Under the pieces are notes generated by a model. The model saw only the letters and a program-made list of their open reading frames with translations, was not told the DNA's origin and ran no database searches. A program made the translations under genes and the position numbers. Of a stretch of DNA of 64,000 nt, positions 55,581 through 63,859 are shown one piece after another (the first letter of the stretch is position 1; every line of letters begins with the position of its first letter). The DNA comes from DATBGZ01 sp036557785 (GTDB taxonomy: Bacteria; Actinomycetota; Actinomycetes; Mycobacteriales; Micromonosporaceae): NCBI GenBank assembly GCA_036557785.1, contig DATBGZ010000014.1, positions 1 through 64,000 on the forward strand, in the 5' to 3' direction.

Positions 55581-56519
55581 TCACCCGCGGCGCAGGAGTT
55601 CCAGCGCCCGGCCGAGGTCGGCCGGGTAAGGGCTGGTGAACCGGATGTCCTCGCGGGTAGTGGGGTGGACGAACCCGAGTGCCCGCGCGTGCAGCCACTG
55701 GCGGGTCAGCTCCAGCCGATCCGCGAGCGTGGGGTCAGCGCCGTAGGTCAGGTCGCCGACACACGGGTGGCGCAGCGCGGCCATGTGTACCCGGATCTGA
55801 TGGGTACGGCCGGTCTCCAGCCGGATCTCGAGCAGGCTGGCGCCGGGGAATGCCTCGAGGGTGTCGTAGTGCGTGATCGCGTCACGACCGCCGGAGACCA
55901 CCGCCCACTTGTACTCCGAGCCCGGGTGGCGGTCGATCGGCGCGTCGATGGTGCCCCGCAACGGGTCGGGATGGCCCTGCACCACCGCGTGGTAGATCTT
56001 GTCGACCTCGCGTGCCTTGAACGCCCGCTTGAGCCAGCTGTAGGCCATCTCGCTCTTCGCCACCACCATCAGACCGGTGGTGCCGACGTCGAGGCGGTGC
56101 ACGATCCCCTGCCGTTCCGCGGCGCCGCTGGTGGCGACCGTCTGCCCCAGGGCGGCGAGGCCGGAGAGCACGGTCGGTCCGCTCCACCCTGGGCTGGGGT
56201 GCGCGGCGACCCCGACCGGCTTGTCGACCACCACGATGTCGGCGTCGCTGTAGACGATGGTCAACCCGGGTACGGCGTGTGCCGCCACCGCCTGCGCGGG
56301 CACCGCCGCCGGTCGGGGCAGGGTGACCTCCAGCCAGGCGCCCGCACCCAGCTTCTCCGCCTTGGCCCGGGCCACGCCGTCGACCAGCACGTCGCCGCTG
56401 TCGACCAGGGTCGCGGCGACCGTACGGGAGAGTCCGAACAGGCGGGCGACGGCCTGATCCAGCCGCATCCCGGCCAGCCCCTCGGGGACGGGCAGCGCGC
56501 GCCGGTCCCGCTCGGTCAT
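55581..56519 (-). CDS. RluA/RluD-family rRNA pseudouridine synthase
   Basis: 312 residues with an N-terminal S4-like RNA-binding domain (MRLDQAVARLFGLSRTVAATLVDSG) and a catalytic domain. The catalytic Asp is in GIVHRLDVGTTGLMVVAK, and TGRTHQIRVHMAAL and PCVGDLTYG are conserved RluA/D features. It modifies uridine in 23S rRNA, most like RluD. The ATG at 56519 directly follows the lspA stop, so the two are co-translated. Confidence 0.9.
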   Translation of the reverse strand: MTERDRRALPVPEGLAGMRLDQAVARLFGLSRTVAATLVDSGDVLVDGVARAKAEKLGAGAWLEVTLPRPAAVPAQAVAAHAVPGLTIVYSDADIVVVDKPVGVAAHPSPGWSGPTVLSGLAALGQTVATSGAAERQGIVHRLDVGTTGLMVVAKSEMAYSWLKRAFKAREVDKIYHAVVQGHPDPLRGTIDAPIDRHPGSEYKWAVVSGGRDAITHYDTLEAFPGASLLEIRLETGRTHQIRVHMAALRHPCVGDLTYGADPTLADRLELTRQWLHARALGFVHPTTREDIRFTSPYPADLGRALELLRRG

Positions 56520-57128
56520 TTACGCGCCCGGCTGGTCGTCCGCGGGCCGCTGCGCGAGCAGGCGCATGCCGTCGCGCCGGAAGCCGAAGAGCTCCAGGGC
56601 GATCGCGAGAATCACGCCGATCGTCAGCGCCGAATCCGCCACGTTGAAGATCGGGAAGTACTTGGCATCGGGGGCGAAGACACTGAGGAAGTCCACGACG
56701 TTGCCGCGGAACGGTCCGGGTGCACGGAAGAGCCGGTCGATGAGGTTGCCGACCGCGCCGCCGAGGACGAGGCCCATCGCGGCGGCCCAGGGCCAGGACC
56801 GCAGGCCGCAGGCGAGCCACAGGATCACGCCACTGATCACGATGGCGATCACCGGGAAGACGAACGTGTAGTTGCGCCCGAAGCTGAACGCGGCACCCGA
56901 GTTGAAGGTGAGGTCGAGGTAGAGCAGCCCACCCAGCGCTCGCACCGGCGATTCCGGATCCAGATCCGCGACGACGAGGTGTTTGGTCCACTGGTCGATC
57001 GCGATCAGGACGGCGGCGACCCCGAGCAGGACGCCGACCGCCACGCCCACGCTCGCCGTCCGTCCGGCTGGACGCTTCGCTGCGGGCTCCTCGCTGGCGG
57101 TCGTACCGTCGGGCCGGATCGTCGTCAC
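56520..57128 (-). CDS. lspA: Prolipoprotein signal peptidase II
   Basis: 202 residues with four transmembrane helices. The catalytic aspartates are in VGNLIDRLFRAPGPF and FNVADSALTIGVIL, and the second helix region has LDLTFNSGAAFSFG. It removes the signal peptide from lipid-modified prolipoproteins. The GTG start overlaps the stop of the upstream DksA-like gene (GTGA). A basic, non-conserved N-terminal tail of about 25 residues precedes helix 1. Confidence 0.95.
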   Translation of the reverse strand: MTTIRPDGTTASEEPAAKRPAGRTASVGVAVGVLLGVAAVLIAIDQWTKHLVVADLDPESPVRALGGLLYLDLTFNSGAAFSFGRNYTFVFPVIAIVISGVILWLACGLRSWPWAAAMGLVLGGAVGNLIDRLFRAPGPFRGNVVDFLSVFAPDAKYFPIFNVADSALTIGVILAIALELFGFRRDGMRLLAQRPADDQPGA

Positions 57129-58648
57129 CGCCGCTCCTCGAGCTGCTTGCAGGTCACGCAGAGGGTAGCGGACGGGAACGCGGCGAGCCGCTCCACGGGG
57201 ATGGCGTTGCCGCAGCGCTCGCACCAGCCGTACTGGCCGTCGTCGAGGCGGTCCAGCGCCCGTTCCACCTGGCCCATGCGCTCCCGAACGTTGTTCGCCA
57301 GCGTGATCTCCTGCTCACGCTCGAACGTCTTCGTGCCGGTGTCGGCCTGGTCGTCGCCGGCCGAGTCGGTGAGCCGGTCCCGCTGCGCCTCGGCGATCTC
57401 GGCCATCGTCTGGTCGTACTCGGCCCGCAGCTCGGCCAGGCGCTCGGAGAGTGCGACCCGGATCTTCTCCGTCTCGGCGGCTGAGCGCGTCGGACGCTCG
57501 TCGGGCTTCTTCGCGCCCTTGGCCACGGCCGGCGTCCGGGCCTTCGTGCCGGCCTCACTCGACGTGGGAGCCGCACCCTGCGCCGGCGCCGTGTCCGCGG
57601 CGGGGGCGGCCGCGGGGGCCGCAACAGTGGCGGTCATCGGGTTCGCCTGCGCGACCGTCGCCTGCGAGCCAGCCGCCGGGGCCGCCATGACCGTCCCGGA
57701 AGCCCGGGGCGTCGCCGGCTTCGGCTTGACCACGCTCGCCGCTACGGGTGCCTCAGCGGAACCCGTGCTGGCCTTCGTCGCGGTGCGGGCCGGCTTCAGG
57801 ACGGTCGTACCGGTCGCCGCCGATGCCGAACGGGACCTGCCCTTCGCCTCGGCGGAGGCCGCCTTCGCCGAGGCACCCTGCTGCGGCGATGCACCCTGCG
57901 TGATCGCGCTTGACGCGGTCGACCTGGTAGCGGTGGAGCCGGTGGCCGCAGCCCGTGAGGTGGCCCGTGTGCTGGCCGGCTTGGCACCCGCGTTCGCGCT
58001 CTGCGGTCCCGTCTTCGGCGCGGCCTTCGCGGCCGGCGTCTTCGGGGCGGCGACCTTCGTTGTCGGCGTCCTGGTCGCGGCGGGCCTTGTGGCCGGCGTC
58101 CTCGGCGCGGCCTTGGTCGCGGCGACCTTCGTGGCCGGCGTCCTGGTCGCGGCGGGCCTCGTCGCGGGCGTCTTCGTGTCGGCCGACTTCGCCGCGGTGA
58201 GCGTCGCGGCCGCCTTCGTCGGGGTGGAGCGCAGCGCCGCCGACTTCGGTGCCGTGGACTTTGGCGCGGCCGTCCGCGTGGCCTTCGTCGTCGCGGGTGC
58301 CGGACTGGGTAGCGCCGGCGTGGCCGCGACGGCCGGCGACACCGGGGCGGCGCGACTGCCCGCCCGGGTCGTCTTCGTCGCGGCGGCCTTCGCGGCCGGG
58401 CCCGCGCTCGCCACCTTGGCCGGGGCCCTGGTCGCCTTGGTGGGCCCGGACGTGGCGGCCTTGGCGCGCGGTGCACTCGTCGCTGGCGCCTTCTTGGCCG
58501 CCTTCTTCGCGACATCCTTCGCGGCCACGGCCTTCGCCGTGGCCTTCGCGACACCGGCCGTGGTCCCCTTCGAGGCGGCGACCGTGGCCGCGCGAGGACG
58601 AGGTGCGCTCTTCGCGGCCCTCCGGACGGCGTCTGCCGGCTCGGCCAT
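57125..58648 (-). CDS. Histone-like Ala/Lys/Pro-rich protein fused to a DksA/TraR zinc finger
   Basis: 507 residues. The first ~365 residues are an Ala/Lys/Thr/Pro-rich disordered region with PATKAAA-like motifs, resembling histone H1 tails. The C-terminal ~110 residues form a DksA/TraR-type domain: a helical hairpin (AELRAEYDQTMAEIAEAQRD) then the zinc finger C476-x2-C479 and C497-x2-C500 (GWCERCG and LCVTCK). DksA-like proteins bind RNA polymerase; the tail probably binds nucleic acid. The long tail is an uncommonly large extension. A 72-nt repeat is inside it (58065-58160). The ATG at 58648 has a GGGAG site. It is coupled to lspA. Confidence 0.83.
   Translation of the reverse strand: MAEPADAVRRAAKSAPRPRAATVAASKGTTAGVAKATAKAVAAKDVAKKAAKKAPATSAPRAKAATSGPTKATRAPAKVASAGPAAKAAATKTTRAGSRAAPVSPAVAATPALPSPAPATTKATRTAAPKSTAPKSAALRSTPTKAAATLTAAKSADTKTPATRPAATRTPATKVAATKAAPRTPATRPAATRTPTTKVAAPKTPAAKAAPKTGPQSANAGAKPASTRATSRAAATGSTATRSTASSAITQGASPQQGASAKAASAEAKGRSRSASAATGTTVLKPARTATKASTGSAEAPVAASVVKPKPATPRASGTVMAAPAAGSQATVAQANPMTATVAAPAAAPAADTAPAQGAAPTSSEAGTKARTPAVAKGAKKPDERPTRSAAETEKIRVALSERLAELRAEYDQTMAEIAEAQRDRLTDSAGDDQADTGTKTFEREQEITLANNVRERMGQVERALDRLDDGQYGWCERCGNAIPVERLAAFPSATLCVTCKQLEERR
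58065..58208. repeat. 72-nt period tandem repeat in the histone-like tail
   Basis: A GGCGTCCTGGTCGCGGCGGG block at 58065 recurs at 58137, 72 nt (24 codons) on. It encodes repeated TPATRPAATRTPxTKVAA units on the minus strand. Confidence 0.7.
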
Positions 58649-58871
58649 GGCGTTCTCCCAGACATACAAAACGGGCGCGCGGCCGGACGCCGCGCACTCC
58701 GAAGACGGCAAGAATACGGAACCAGTCGTCCCGCGACAAACATCCCACACCCGCGAGTCACCGTTCGTGTACGCGTCGTCCACGATCACCCCATTGGTCA
58801 CGCCGACCGGGGGAGGACGTATCACGGTCAAATCCCCAGAAAGTGGCATGGATCTCCCAGCAGGCGGGAGG

Positions 58872-60434
58872 TCAGCCGACGTCACCGAGCCAGCGGGCGA
58901 GGCGGCCGCGGCGGCCGACGGCACGAAGCCGACGCTCGGCGAGGTCGCGCACGTCGGCGGTGGCGACGATGAGCAGGTCGTCGCCGCCGCGCAGCCGGGT
59001 TCGCGGGTCCGGGACGAAGCCCGAGCCGTCGCGCAGCACGAGGGTGACGACCGCGCCCGGCGGTAGCCGCAACTCGTCGATGTAGACGCCCGCGAGGTGC
59101 GAGCCGGCCGGAATGGACAACTGCAGCAGGTCGGCCCGCATCCGGTCCAGCGGCGCCGTCTCGACGTTGAGCTCGGTGGGTTCGTCCGCTGAGGTCAACC
59201 GGAGCCAGTGGGCGACCGGTGCGATCGTCCCGCCCTGGAGCACGGTGTAGACGACCACGAGCACGAAGACCACGTTGAAGAGGCGATCGGCGCCGACGAC
59301 GCCGACCGAGAGCGGAATCGTGGCGAAGACGATGGGCACCGCGCCGCGCATCCCCGCCCACGACAGGAACGCCTGGTCCCGAACACTGCGGCGCCAGTGC
59401 CGGCGGCGACGCCCGACGAGGTCGCCGGCGTCGCTGAGGCGGAAGTCGCCGGCGTCGCTGAGGCGGAACCAGGACACCGACAGCGCCACGGCGACCGGCC
59501 GGGCAAAGACGATCGCGATGACTCCGACGAGCAGCGCGGGCAGTACCGCCTCGGGCAGATGCGGTGGTGAGACCAACAGGCCGAGCAGGACGAAGAGCCC
59601 GATCTGGCCGAGCCAGGCGACGCCGTCGGCGAAGCCCAGCACCGCCTGGCGGTGGGGGATCCGGGCGTTACCGAGGACCAGGCCGGTGACGTAGACGGCG
59701 AGAAACCCGGAGGCGTGCAGCGACGAGCCGGCGGCATAGGCGAGGACCGTGAGCCCGATCGCCGCGAGCGGGTAGAGCCCGGCGGCCGGCAATGCCACGC
59801 GCCGCAGGCCGTACGCGCCGGCAGCACCGACGGCCAGGCCGAGCAACGCACCCGCGGCCAGCTCGTACGCGATCAGCAGGACGTGGTGCCACCACAGGCC
59901 CGCGCCCGCCGTGGAGAGGGTGGAGAGCGTGACGACCAGGATCACCGCGGGAGCATCGTTGACGCCCGACTCCGCCTCGAGGATCGCGCCCATCCGCGGC
60001 AGGACCCGCACCCGGCGCAGCGTCGAGAAGACCGCAGCCGCGTCGGTCGAGGAGAGCACAGCCCCGTAGAGGAACGCGAGCTGCCACGGCTGGTGCAACA
60101 GCACATGGACCAGCAGGCCGATGACCCCGGCGCTGACAAAGACCCCGACCGTGGCGAGCAGGGCCGCGGGCGCCACCACGGGTCGCACCACGGCCAGGCG
60201 GGTGGTCAGACCGCCCTCCGCGATGATGAGCACGAGGGCGTAGGAGCCCAGGATCCGGGCGAGTTCGGCGTTGCCGAACTGGATCCCCAGCCCGGACTCG
60301 CCAATCGCCATCCCGATCAGCAGGTAGAAGACGAGGCTCGGCAACCCGAGGCGGGCCGACAGGCGCACGGCGACGACCGCCACCAGCAGTACCGCTGCTC
60401 CCACCAGCAGAGCAGGGTCGATCGACGAGCTCAC
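58872..60434 (-). CDS. Cation/proton antiporter with C-terminal TrkA-C domain
   Basis: 520 residues: about 12 transmembrane helices with the CPA-type active-site region ESGVNDAPAVILV, and a C-terminal cytoplasmic RCK/TrkA-C-like domain (about 430-520, HLAGVYIDELRLPPGAVV and GGDDLLIVATADV). This arrangement fits K+/H+ or Na+/H+ antiporters of the CvrA/NhaP2 group. A 24-nt tandem duplication gives the repeated FRLSDAGD in a cytoplasmic loop. Its ATG overlaps the upstream DUF167 stop by 4 nt. Confidence 0.85.
   Translation of the reverse strand: MSSSIDPALLVGAAVLLVAVVAVRLSARLGLPSLVFYLLIGMAIGESGLGIQFGNAELARILGSYALVLIIAEGGLTTRLAVVRPVVAPAALLATVGVFVSAGVIGLLVHVLLHQPWQLAFLYGAVLSSTDAAAVFSTLRRVRVLPRMGAILEAESGVNDAPAVILVVTLSTLSTAGAGLWWHHVLLIAYELAAGALLGLAVGAAGAYGLRRVALPAAGLYPLAAIGLTVLAYAAGSSLHASGFLAVYVTGLVLGNARIPHRQAVLGFADGVAWLGQIGLFVLLGLLVSPPHLPEAVLPALLVGVIAIVFARPVAVALSVSWFRLSDAGDFRLSDAGDLVGRRRRHWRRSVRDQAFLSWAGMRGAVPIVFATIPLSVGVVGADRLFNVVFVLVVVYTVLQGGTIAPVAHWLRLTSADEPTELNVETAPLDRMRADLLQLSIPAGSHLAGVYIDELRLPPGAVVTLVLRDGSGFVPDPRTRLRGGDDLLIVATADVRDLAERRLRAVGRRGRLARWLGDVG
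59421..59468. repeat. 24-bp tandem duplication in the antiporter gene
   Basis: Two identical 24-nt units (59421-59444 and 59445-59468) encode the octapeptide FRLSDAGD twice. Confidence 0.96.
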
Positions 60435-60745
60435 GCCGGGCCTCGGCGCAGCACCTGCAACCGCTCGGCGAGGTCGGGCGGCGGGTCGACGATCGTCAAC
60501 AGCTTGTCCCGGCTGCGCTCACCCGACCGCAGCAGCACGCGTGACCGGGGCAGGCTCAGCGCCCGCGCGACCGCATCGAGGACGGCCTTGGTGGCCCGAC
60601 CATCGACCGCGGGCTCCGCGACGGCGACCAGAAGCGAGGGCCCCTGCGCGCCGGAGTACGAGCCGCCAACCGCCGTGCGCGAGGCACGTGGCCGGACCCG
60701 GACCGCGACCGTGGCCTCGACCGGTGGCACCTGCCCGCGGCCCAT
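60431..60745 (-). CDS. DUF167 (YggU) family protein
   Basis: 104 residues with the DUF167 pattern VAVRVRPRASRTAVGGSY, then GRATKAVLDAVARALSLPRSRVLLRSGERSRDKLL (read as GRATKAVLDAVARAL and RSGERSRDK). The fold is small alpha/beta and the function unknown; it is often near yggT and divIVA as here. It overlaps the antiporter start by 4 nt. Confidence 0.88.
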   Translation of the reverse strand: MGRGQVPPVEATVAVRVRPRASRTAVGGSYSGAQGPSLLVAVAEPAVDGRATKAVLDAVARALSLPRSRVLLRSGERSRDKLLTIVDPPPDLAERLQVLRRGPA

Positions 60746-60880
60746 GGCTATCTCGGCCGAACCTGCGCGCAGACCATCTCAGAATTCAAGCATCACCGGG
60801 CATGGGCACTGACCCGCCCGTCCCTACGGGTGGCCGGCCCACCTGACCGCAGTGCCCGGGGCGCGGCCCCAGCTCTCCGG

Positions 60881-61642
60881 CTAACTCTCGGCCTCGCCCC
60901 CGGCGCCGCGGGTGGTCGCACCCACGGCCGCCTTGCCGTCTCCACCGTTGGCGGACTGGCGAGCGAGCTCGGTCTCGATGCCCTGGCCCCGGTTGTCGAG
61001 GTCGCGTAGCTGGCTTTCGAGGTAGGCCTTGAGACGCGTGCGGTACTCCCGCTCGAACTGCTTGAGCTCTTCGATGTGCTTCTGCAGCGCGGTCCGCTTC
61101 GCGTCGAGGCTTCCCATGACCTCCTGGTGGCGCTGCCGGGCATCGCGCTCCAGAGCGTCGGCCTTGGCCCGGGCGTCGCGGGTCATCTCGTCGGACTTGG
61201 TGCGGGCATCGGTGAGCAGCTTGTCCGCCTCACGGCGCGCGTCCGAGACGTGCTCGTCGGCCGTGCGCTGCGCCATCATGAGCACGCGCAAAGCCTGCTG
61301 CTCGCCGTCGCCACTGCTCACGCTCGGCGTGGCACCGCCAGCGCGGAACTGGTCGATCTCCATCTGCAGTTGGCGGGCGGCCTGCTCGGCGGCCGCCTTC
61401 TCCCGGGCCAGCCGGTCGAGCTGGGTCTTGAGGTCGGCGAACTCACCGGAGTGCCGCATATCGCCAGCCGGACCCGCCGGGAAGTGGCCGGCCCGCATCT
61501 GGTTGTTCTCCTCGACCAACCGGGCGAGCTCCCGCTCCACCTCGTCGAGGAAGGCGTCGACCTCTTCCTCGTCGTACCCCCGCTTGCCGATCGGGGGCTT
61601 CTTGAACGCGACGTTGTGGACGTCAGCCGGGGTGAGCGGCAT
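60881..61642 (-). CDS. divIVA: DivIVA/Wag31 polar growth protein
   Basis: 253 residues. The membrane-binding N-terminal domain reads PLTPADVHNVAFKKPPIGKRGYDEEEVDAFL, followed by a long coiled coil (about 33-50 and 65-225; QLDRLAREKAAAEQAARQLQ). In actinobacteria it marks the cell poles and septa and directs polar growth. The ATG at 61642 has an AAGGAG site. A weak GGGGC/GCCCC hairpin (60858-60870) follows the stop. Confidence 0.95.
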   Translation of the reverse strand: MPLTPADVHNVAFKKPPIGKRGYDEEEVDAFLDEVERELARLVEENNQMRAGHFPAGPAGDMRHSGEFADLKTQLDRLAREKAAAEQAARQLQMEIDQFRAGGATPSVSSGDGEQQALRVLMMAQRTADEHVSDARREADKLLTDARTKSDEMTRDARAKADALERDARQRHQEVMGSLDAKRTALQKHIEELKQFEREYRTRLKAYLESQLRDLDNRGQGIETELARQSANGGDGKAAVGATTRGAGGEAES

Positions 61643-61675
61643 CGAGACTCCTTGAGTTCAGTTACGGCCGGCGGG

Positions 61676-61987
61676 TCACGCGCCCTCAGCAGCGCCGATC
61701 AGGATGGGCAGCACGAACTGCATCAGCACCCACACAATAACGAGTAGGACGATCGAAGCAAGATCGAAGCTCACCCCACCCATGCGTAGGGGCGGAATCG
61801 CCCGCCTCAACGCCTTCAGGGGAGGGTCGGTGACGCTCCAAACCACCTCCATGGCAGCAGCCGAGGCCCGCCCGGGACGCCAGCGCCGACCGATGCTCAT
61901 CACCATGCCCAGAACGAACCTGGCGAGTAGGACGTAGAGGAAGACGAGCAGCAGCAGGTAGAGCACCTGCAACAGCGTGGATACCAC
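61676..61987 (-). CDS. YggT-family membrane protein
   Basis: About 103 residues with two hydrophobic helices at the start and the end of the protein, joined by a loop with the YggT signature TDPPLKALRRAIPPLRMGG. Partner of the sepF-divIVA region in most Gram-positives; function not defined. GTG 61987 is preferred over GTG 61993 because the latter sits directly on the GGAGGGG ribosome site. Confidence 0.87.
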   Translation of the reverse strand: MVSTLLQVLYLLLLVFLYVLLARFVLGMVMSIGRRWRPGRASAAAMEVVWSVTDPPLKALRRAIPPLRMGGVSFDLASIVLLVIVWVLMQFVLPILIGAAEGA

Positions 61988-62021
61988 GACCACCCTCCCC
62001 TCCGCCTGCTCGGGGCCAGAA

Positions 62022-62038
62022 CTAACGGACCACGTTAG
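62022..62038. promoter_or_regulatory. Inverted repeat upstream of yggT
   Basis: CTAACG (62022-62027) and CGTTAG (62033-62038) with a 5-nt spacer, in the sepF-yggT gap. It may be an operator or a small terminator; its arms resemble the ACGTTA/TAACGT repeat at 24959-24979. Confidence 0.35.
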
Positions 62039-62080
62039 CGGGCCGAGCCGTCAAACGCCCGCCCACCCCACCGACCGAAG

Positions 62081-62932
62081 TCAGGATCGGTTGAAGAATC
62101 CGGGCTCGGCGATCCGCTTCTTCTCCTCGTCGCTGACCCGGATGTTGGGTGGGGTGAGGAGGAAGACACGGTTCGTGACCCGCTCCATGCCACCACGCAG
62201 CCCGAACGCCAGCCCGGCCGCGAAGTCGACCAGCCGCTTGGCGTCGGCCTCGGCGAGATCGGTGAGGTTCATGATCACCGGGTGGCCGTCGCGGAAGTGC
62301 TCGCCGATCGCCCGAGCCTCGCTGTAGCTGGTCGGATGCACCGTGGTGATCTCGTACCGTCGGGTCAGCCGCTCGTCACTGAGTGCCGCCCGCTCCCGAA
62401 GCTGCACCTGCGGCGCGTTCACGAGGCTCTCGGGGGCCGGTACCGACAGCGCGGTGGACCCGACCGTACGGGCAGACGGCCGCACGGTCGAGCGCTCCAC
62501 CGTGGGCTCGTCGGTTCGGGGATCGGGTAGCCGAACCTCCGTCAGACGCCGCTCCGGTCGCTCGTCCGGGTCGCCGACGCGGTCCCGGGTGGAGCGCTGC
62601 TCGCGTCCGGCCCTCAGATCCCGTACCCGGGACGTGAAGTCCTGCTGCTCGTCCACGTCCTCGAAGCCGTGCGGCACGTCCTCGAAGCCGTGCGGCGCGT
62701 CCCGACGCCGGTCCGGTGGCGTACGGTCGCCGCGGCCCCGGTCCGCTGTCGGGCGGCCCGCGCGAGGCGGGTCGACGCGCTCACGCTCGGCAAAGCCGCG
62801 GTCCGTGGCGCGCAGCGCGGGGCGCGAGCGTTCGGGCACCGCGAAGTCCTCGTCGGCGTACTCGTCGTCGTAGCCGTCGTCCTCGTCCTCGACGAGCCCG
62901 AGCCAGACGCCGGCCTTGCGCCATGCACCCAT
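62081..62932 (-). CDS. sepF: SepF cell division protein
   Basis: 283 residues. The N-terminal membrane-targeting stretch is MGAWRKAGVWLGLVEDED, then a long disordered Arg/Asp/Pro-rich linker (about 20-175) and the C-terminal SepF domain (about 195-283; HPVIMNLTDLAEADAKRLVDF and GLAFGLRGGMERVTNRVFLL). SepF anchors FtsZ and aligns its ring. The linker is longer than in many SepF proteins and includes a repeated PHGFEDV. The ATG at 62932 follows a GGGAGGG site. Confidence 0.92.
   Translation of the reverse strand: MGAWRKAGVWLGLVEDEDDGYDDEYADEDFAVPERSRPALRATDRGFAERERVDPPRAGRPTADRGRGDRTPPDRRRDAPHGFEDVPHGFEDVDEQQDFTSRVRDLRAGREQRSTRDRVGDPDERPERRLTEVRLPDPRTDEPTVERSTVRPSARTVGSTALSVPAPESLVNAPQVQLRERAALSDERLTRRYEITTVHPTSYSEARAIGEHFRDGHPVIMNLTDLAEADAKRLVDFAAGLAFGLRGGMERVTNRVFLLTPPNIRVSDEEKKRIAEPGFFNRS
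62657..62698. repeat. 21-bp tandem duplication in the SepF linker
   Basis: Units 62657-62677 and 62678-62698 differ at one base and encode the duplicated PHGFEDV. Confidence 0.9.
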
Positions 62933-63072
62933 CTGTGCGCCCTCCCTTTCGGCCCCCTGCCGCCAGGACGGGACACGGCGCCTGACATTCGGCGGCCACG
63001 AGTTCGCCAGCACCCCTGCTGGGCGGAGACTCGCCGAATGACAGATGTGTCATTCCGGGCGGTGCGAACAGG

Positions 63073-63846
63073 TTACCTGAGCGGCGGGCGCTCCCCCAGC
63101 ACCGCACTGCCCACCCGCACATGTGTCGCACCGTGTCGGATTGCCTGCTCAAGGTCACCGCTCATGCCGGCCGAGAGCACGGTGGCGTCCGGGTAGCCGG
63201 CGCGCACCCGGTCGACGATGGCGGCGAGTGTTGCGAAGGCCGCATCCGGATCCCAGTGCAGCGGCGCCACCGCCATCAAGCCCCGAAAACGCAGCCCTTG
63301 CGCGTTCGCGATCGCGTCCACCACCCGGTCCAGCGCCACGTCCTCGTCGCCACCGCCGAGCACGGCACCACCGCGGGTGGGATCCCCATCAAGGCTCACC
63401 TGCACCAGCACGGCGAGGCGATCCGTGGCTGGGCCGGCGTTGGCGGATTCATCCGCGTGCTCGCGCGCGGCATGGTCGAGCGCGCGCGCCAACCGCACGC
63501 TGTCGACCGAGTGGACCATGGCGGCGTACCGGACCACCGAGCGGCACTTGTTGCGCTGCAGGTGCCCGACGAAGTGCCACCGCACGTCCGCGCCCGCCGC
63601 GCCCGCCGCGGCCACCTTCGCGGCCTTCGCCGCCGCCTCGTGGTCGCGGTTCTCGCCCACGTCGCGGACCCCGAGCCACACGAGGCGCAGCACGTCCGCG
63701 GCCGGATAGGTCTTGGTCACCACGACCAGCCGCACCTCGCCCGGGTCCCGGCCCGCGGTGCGGCAGGCGGTCGCGATCCGCTCCCGTACAGCATCGAGGT
63801 TCTTTGCCAGCTCTGCCCGCCGGGCATCGCAGTCGTCCGGGGTCAC
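63073..63846 (-). CDS. YggS/PROSC-family PLP homeostasis protein
   Basis: 257-residue PLP-binding protein with an alanine-racemase-like barrel. The PLP lysine is in LVVVTKTYPAADVLRLVWLG; further landmarks are GENRDHEAAAKA, WHFVGHLQRNK and LSAGMSGDLEQAIRHGATHVRVG. It keeps the free PLP level balanced and has no racemase activity in known cases. GTG 63846 lies 6 nt after a TAGGGT box. It follows ftsZ by 13 nt. Confidence 0.92.
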   Translation of the reverse strand: MTPDDCDARRAELAKNLDAVRERIATACRTAGRDPGEVRLVVVTKTYPAADVLRLVWLGVRDVGENRDHEAAAKAAKVAAAGAAGADVRWHFVGHLQRNKCRSVVRYAAMVHSVDSVRLARALDHAAREHADESANAGPATDRLAVLVQVSLDGDPTRGGAVLGGGDEDVALDRVVDAIANAQGLRFRGLMAVAPLHWDPDAAFATLAAIVDRVRAGYPDATVLSAGMSGDLEQAIRHGATHVRVGSAVLGERPPLR

Positions 63847-63852
63847 ACGTCG

Positions 63853-63858
63853 ACCCTA
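63853..63858 (-). promoter_or_regulatory. -10 box (TAGGGT) before yggS
   Basis: TAGGGT on the minus strand lies just after the ftsZ stop and 6 nt before the yggS GTG. It could drive an internal leaderless transcript for yggS-sepF. Confidence 0.45.
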
Positions 63859-63859
63859 G

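Noticed and set aside
58852..58870. CTCCC-N7-GGGAG hairpin near the antiporter stop
   Set aside because: Five-base stem only; expected by chance in GC-rich DNA.
55665..59066. 1133-codon plus-strand open frame opposite rluD, lspA and the DksA-like gene
   Set aside because: Composition reflects the antisense of Ala/Lys codons and real genes; three recognisable proteins lie on the other strand.
60746..60880. tRNA or small RNA in the gap between divIVA and DUF167 genes
   Set aside because: No cloverleaf-like pairings; only short GC hairpins.
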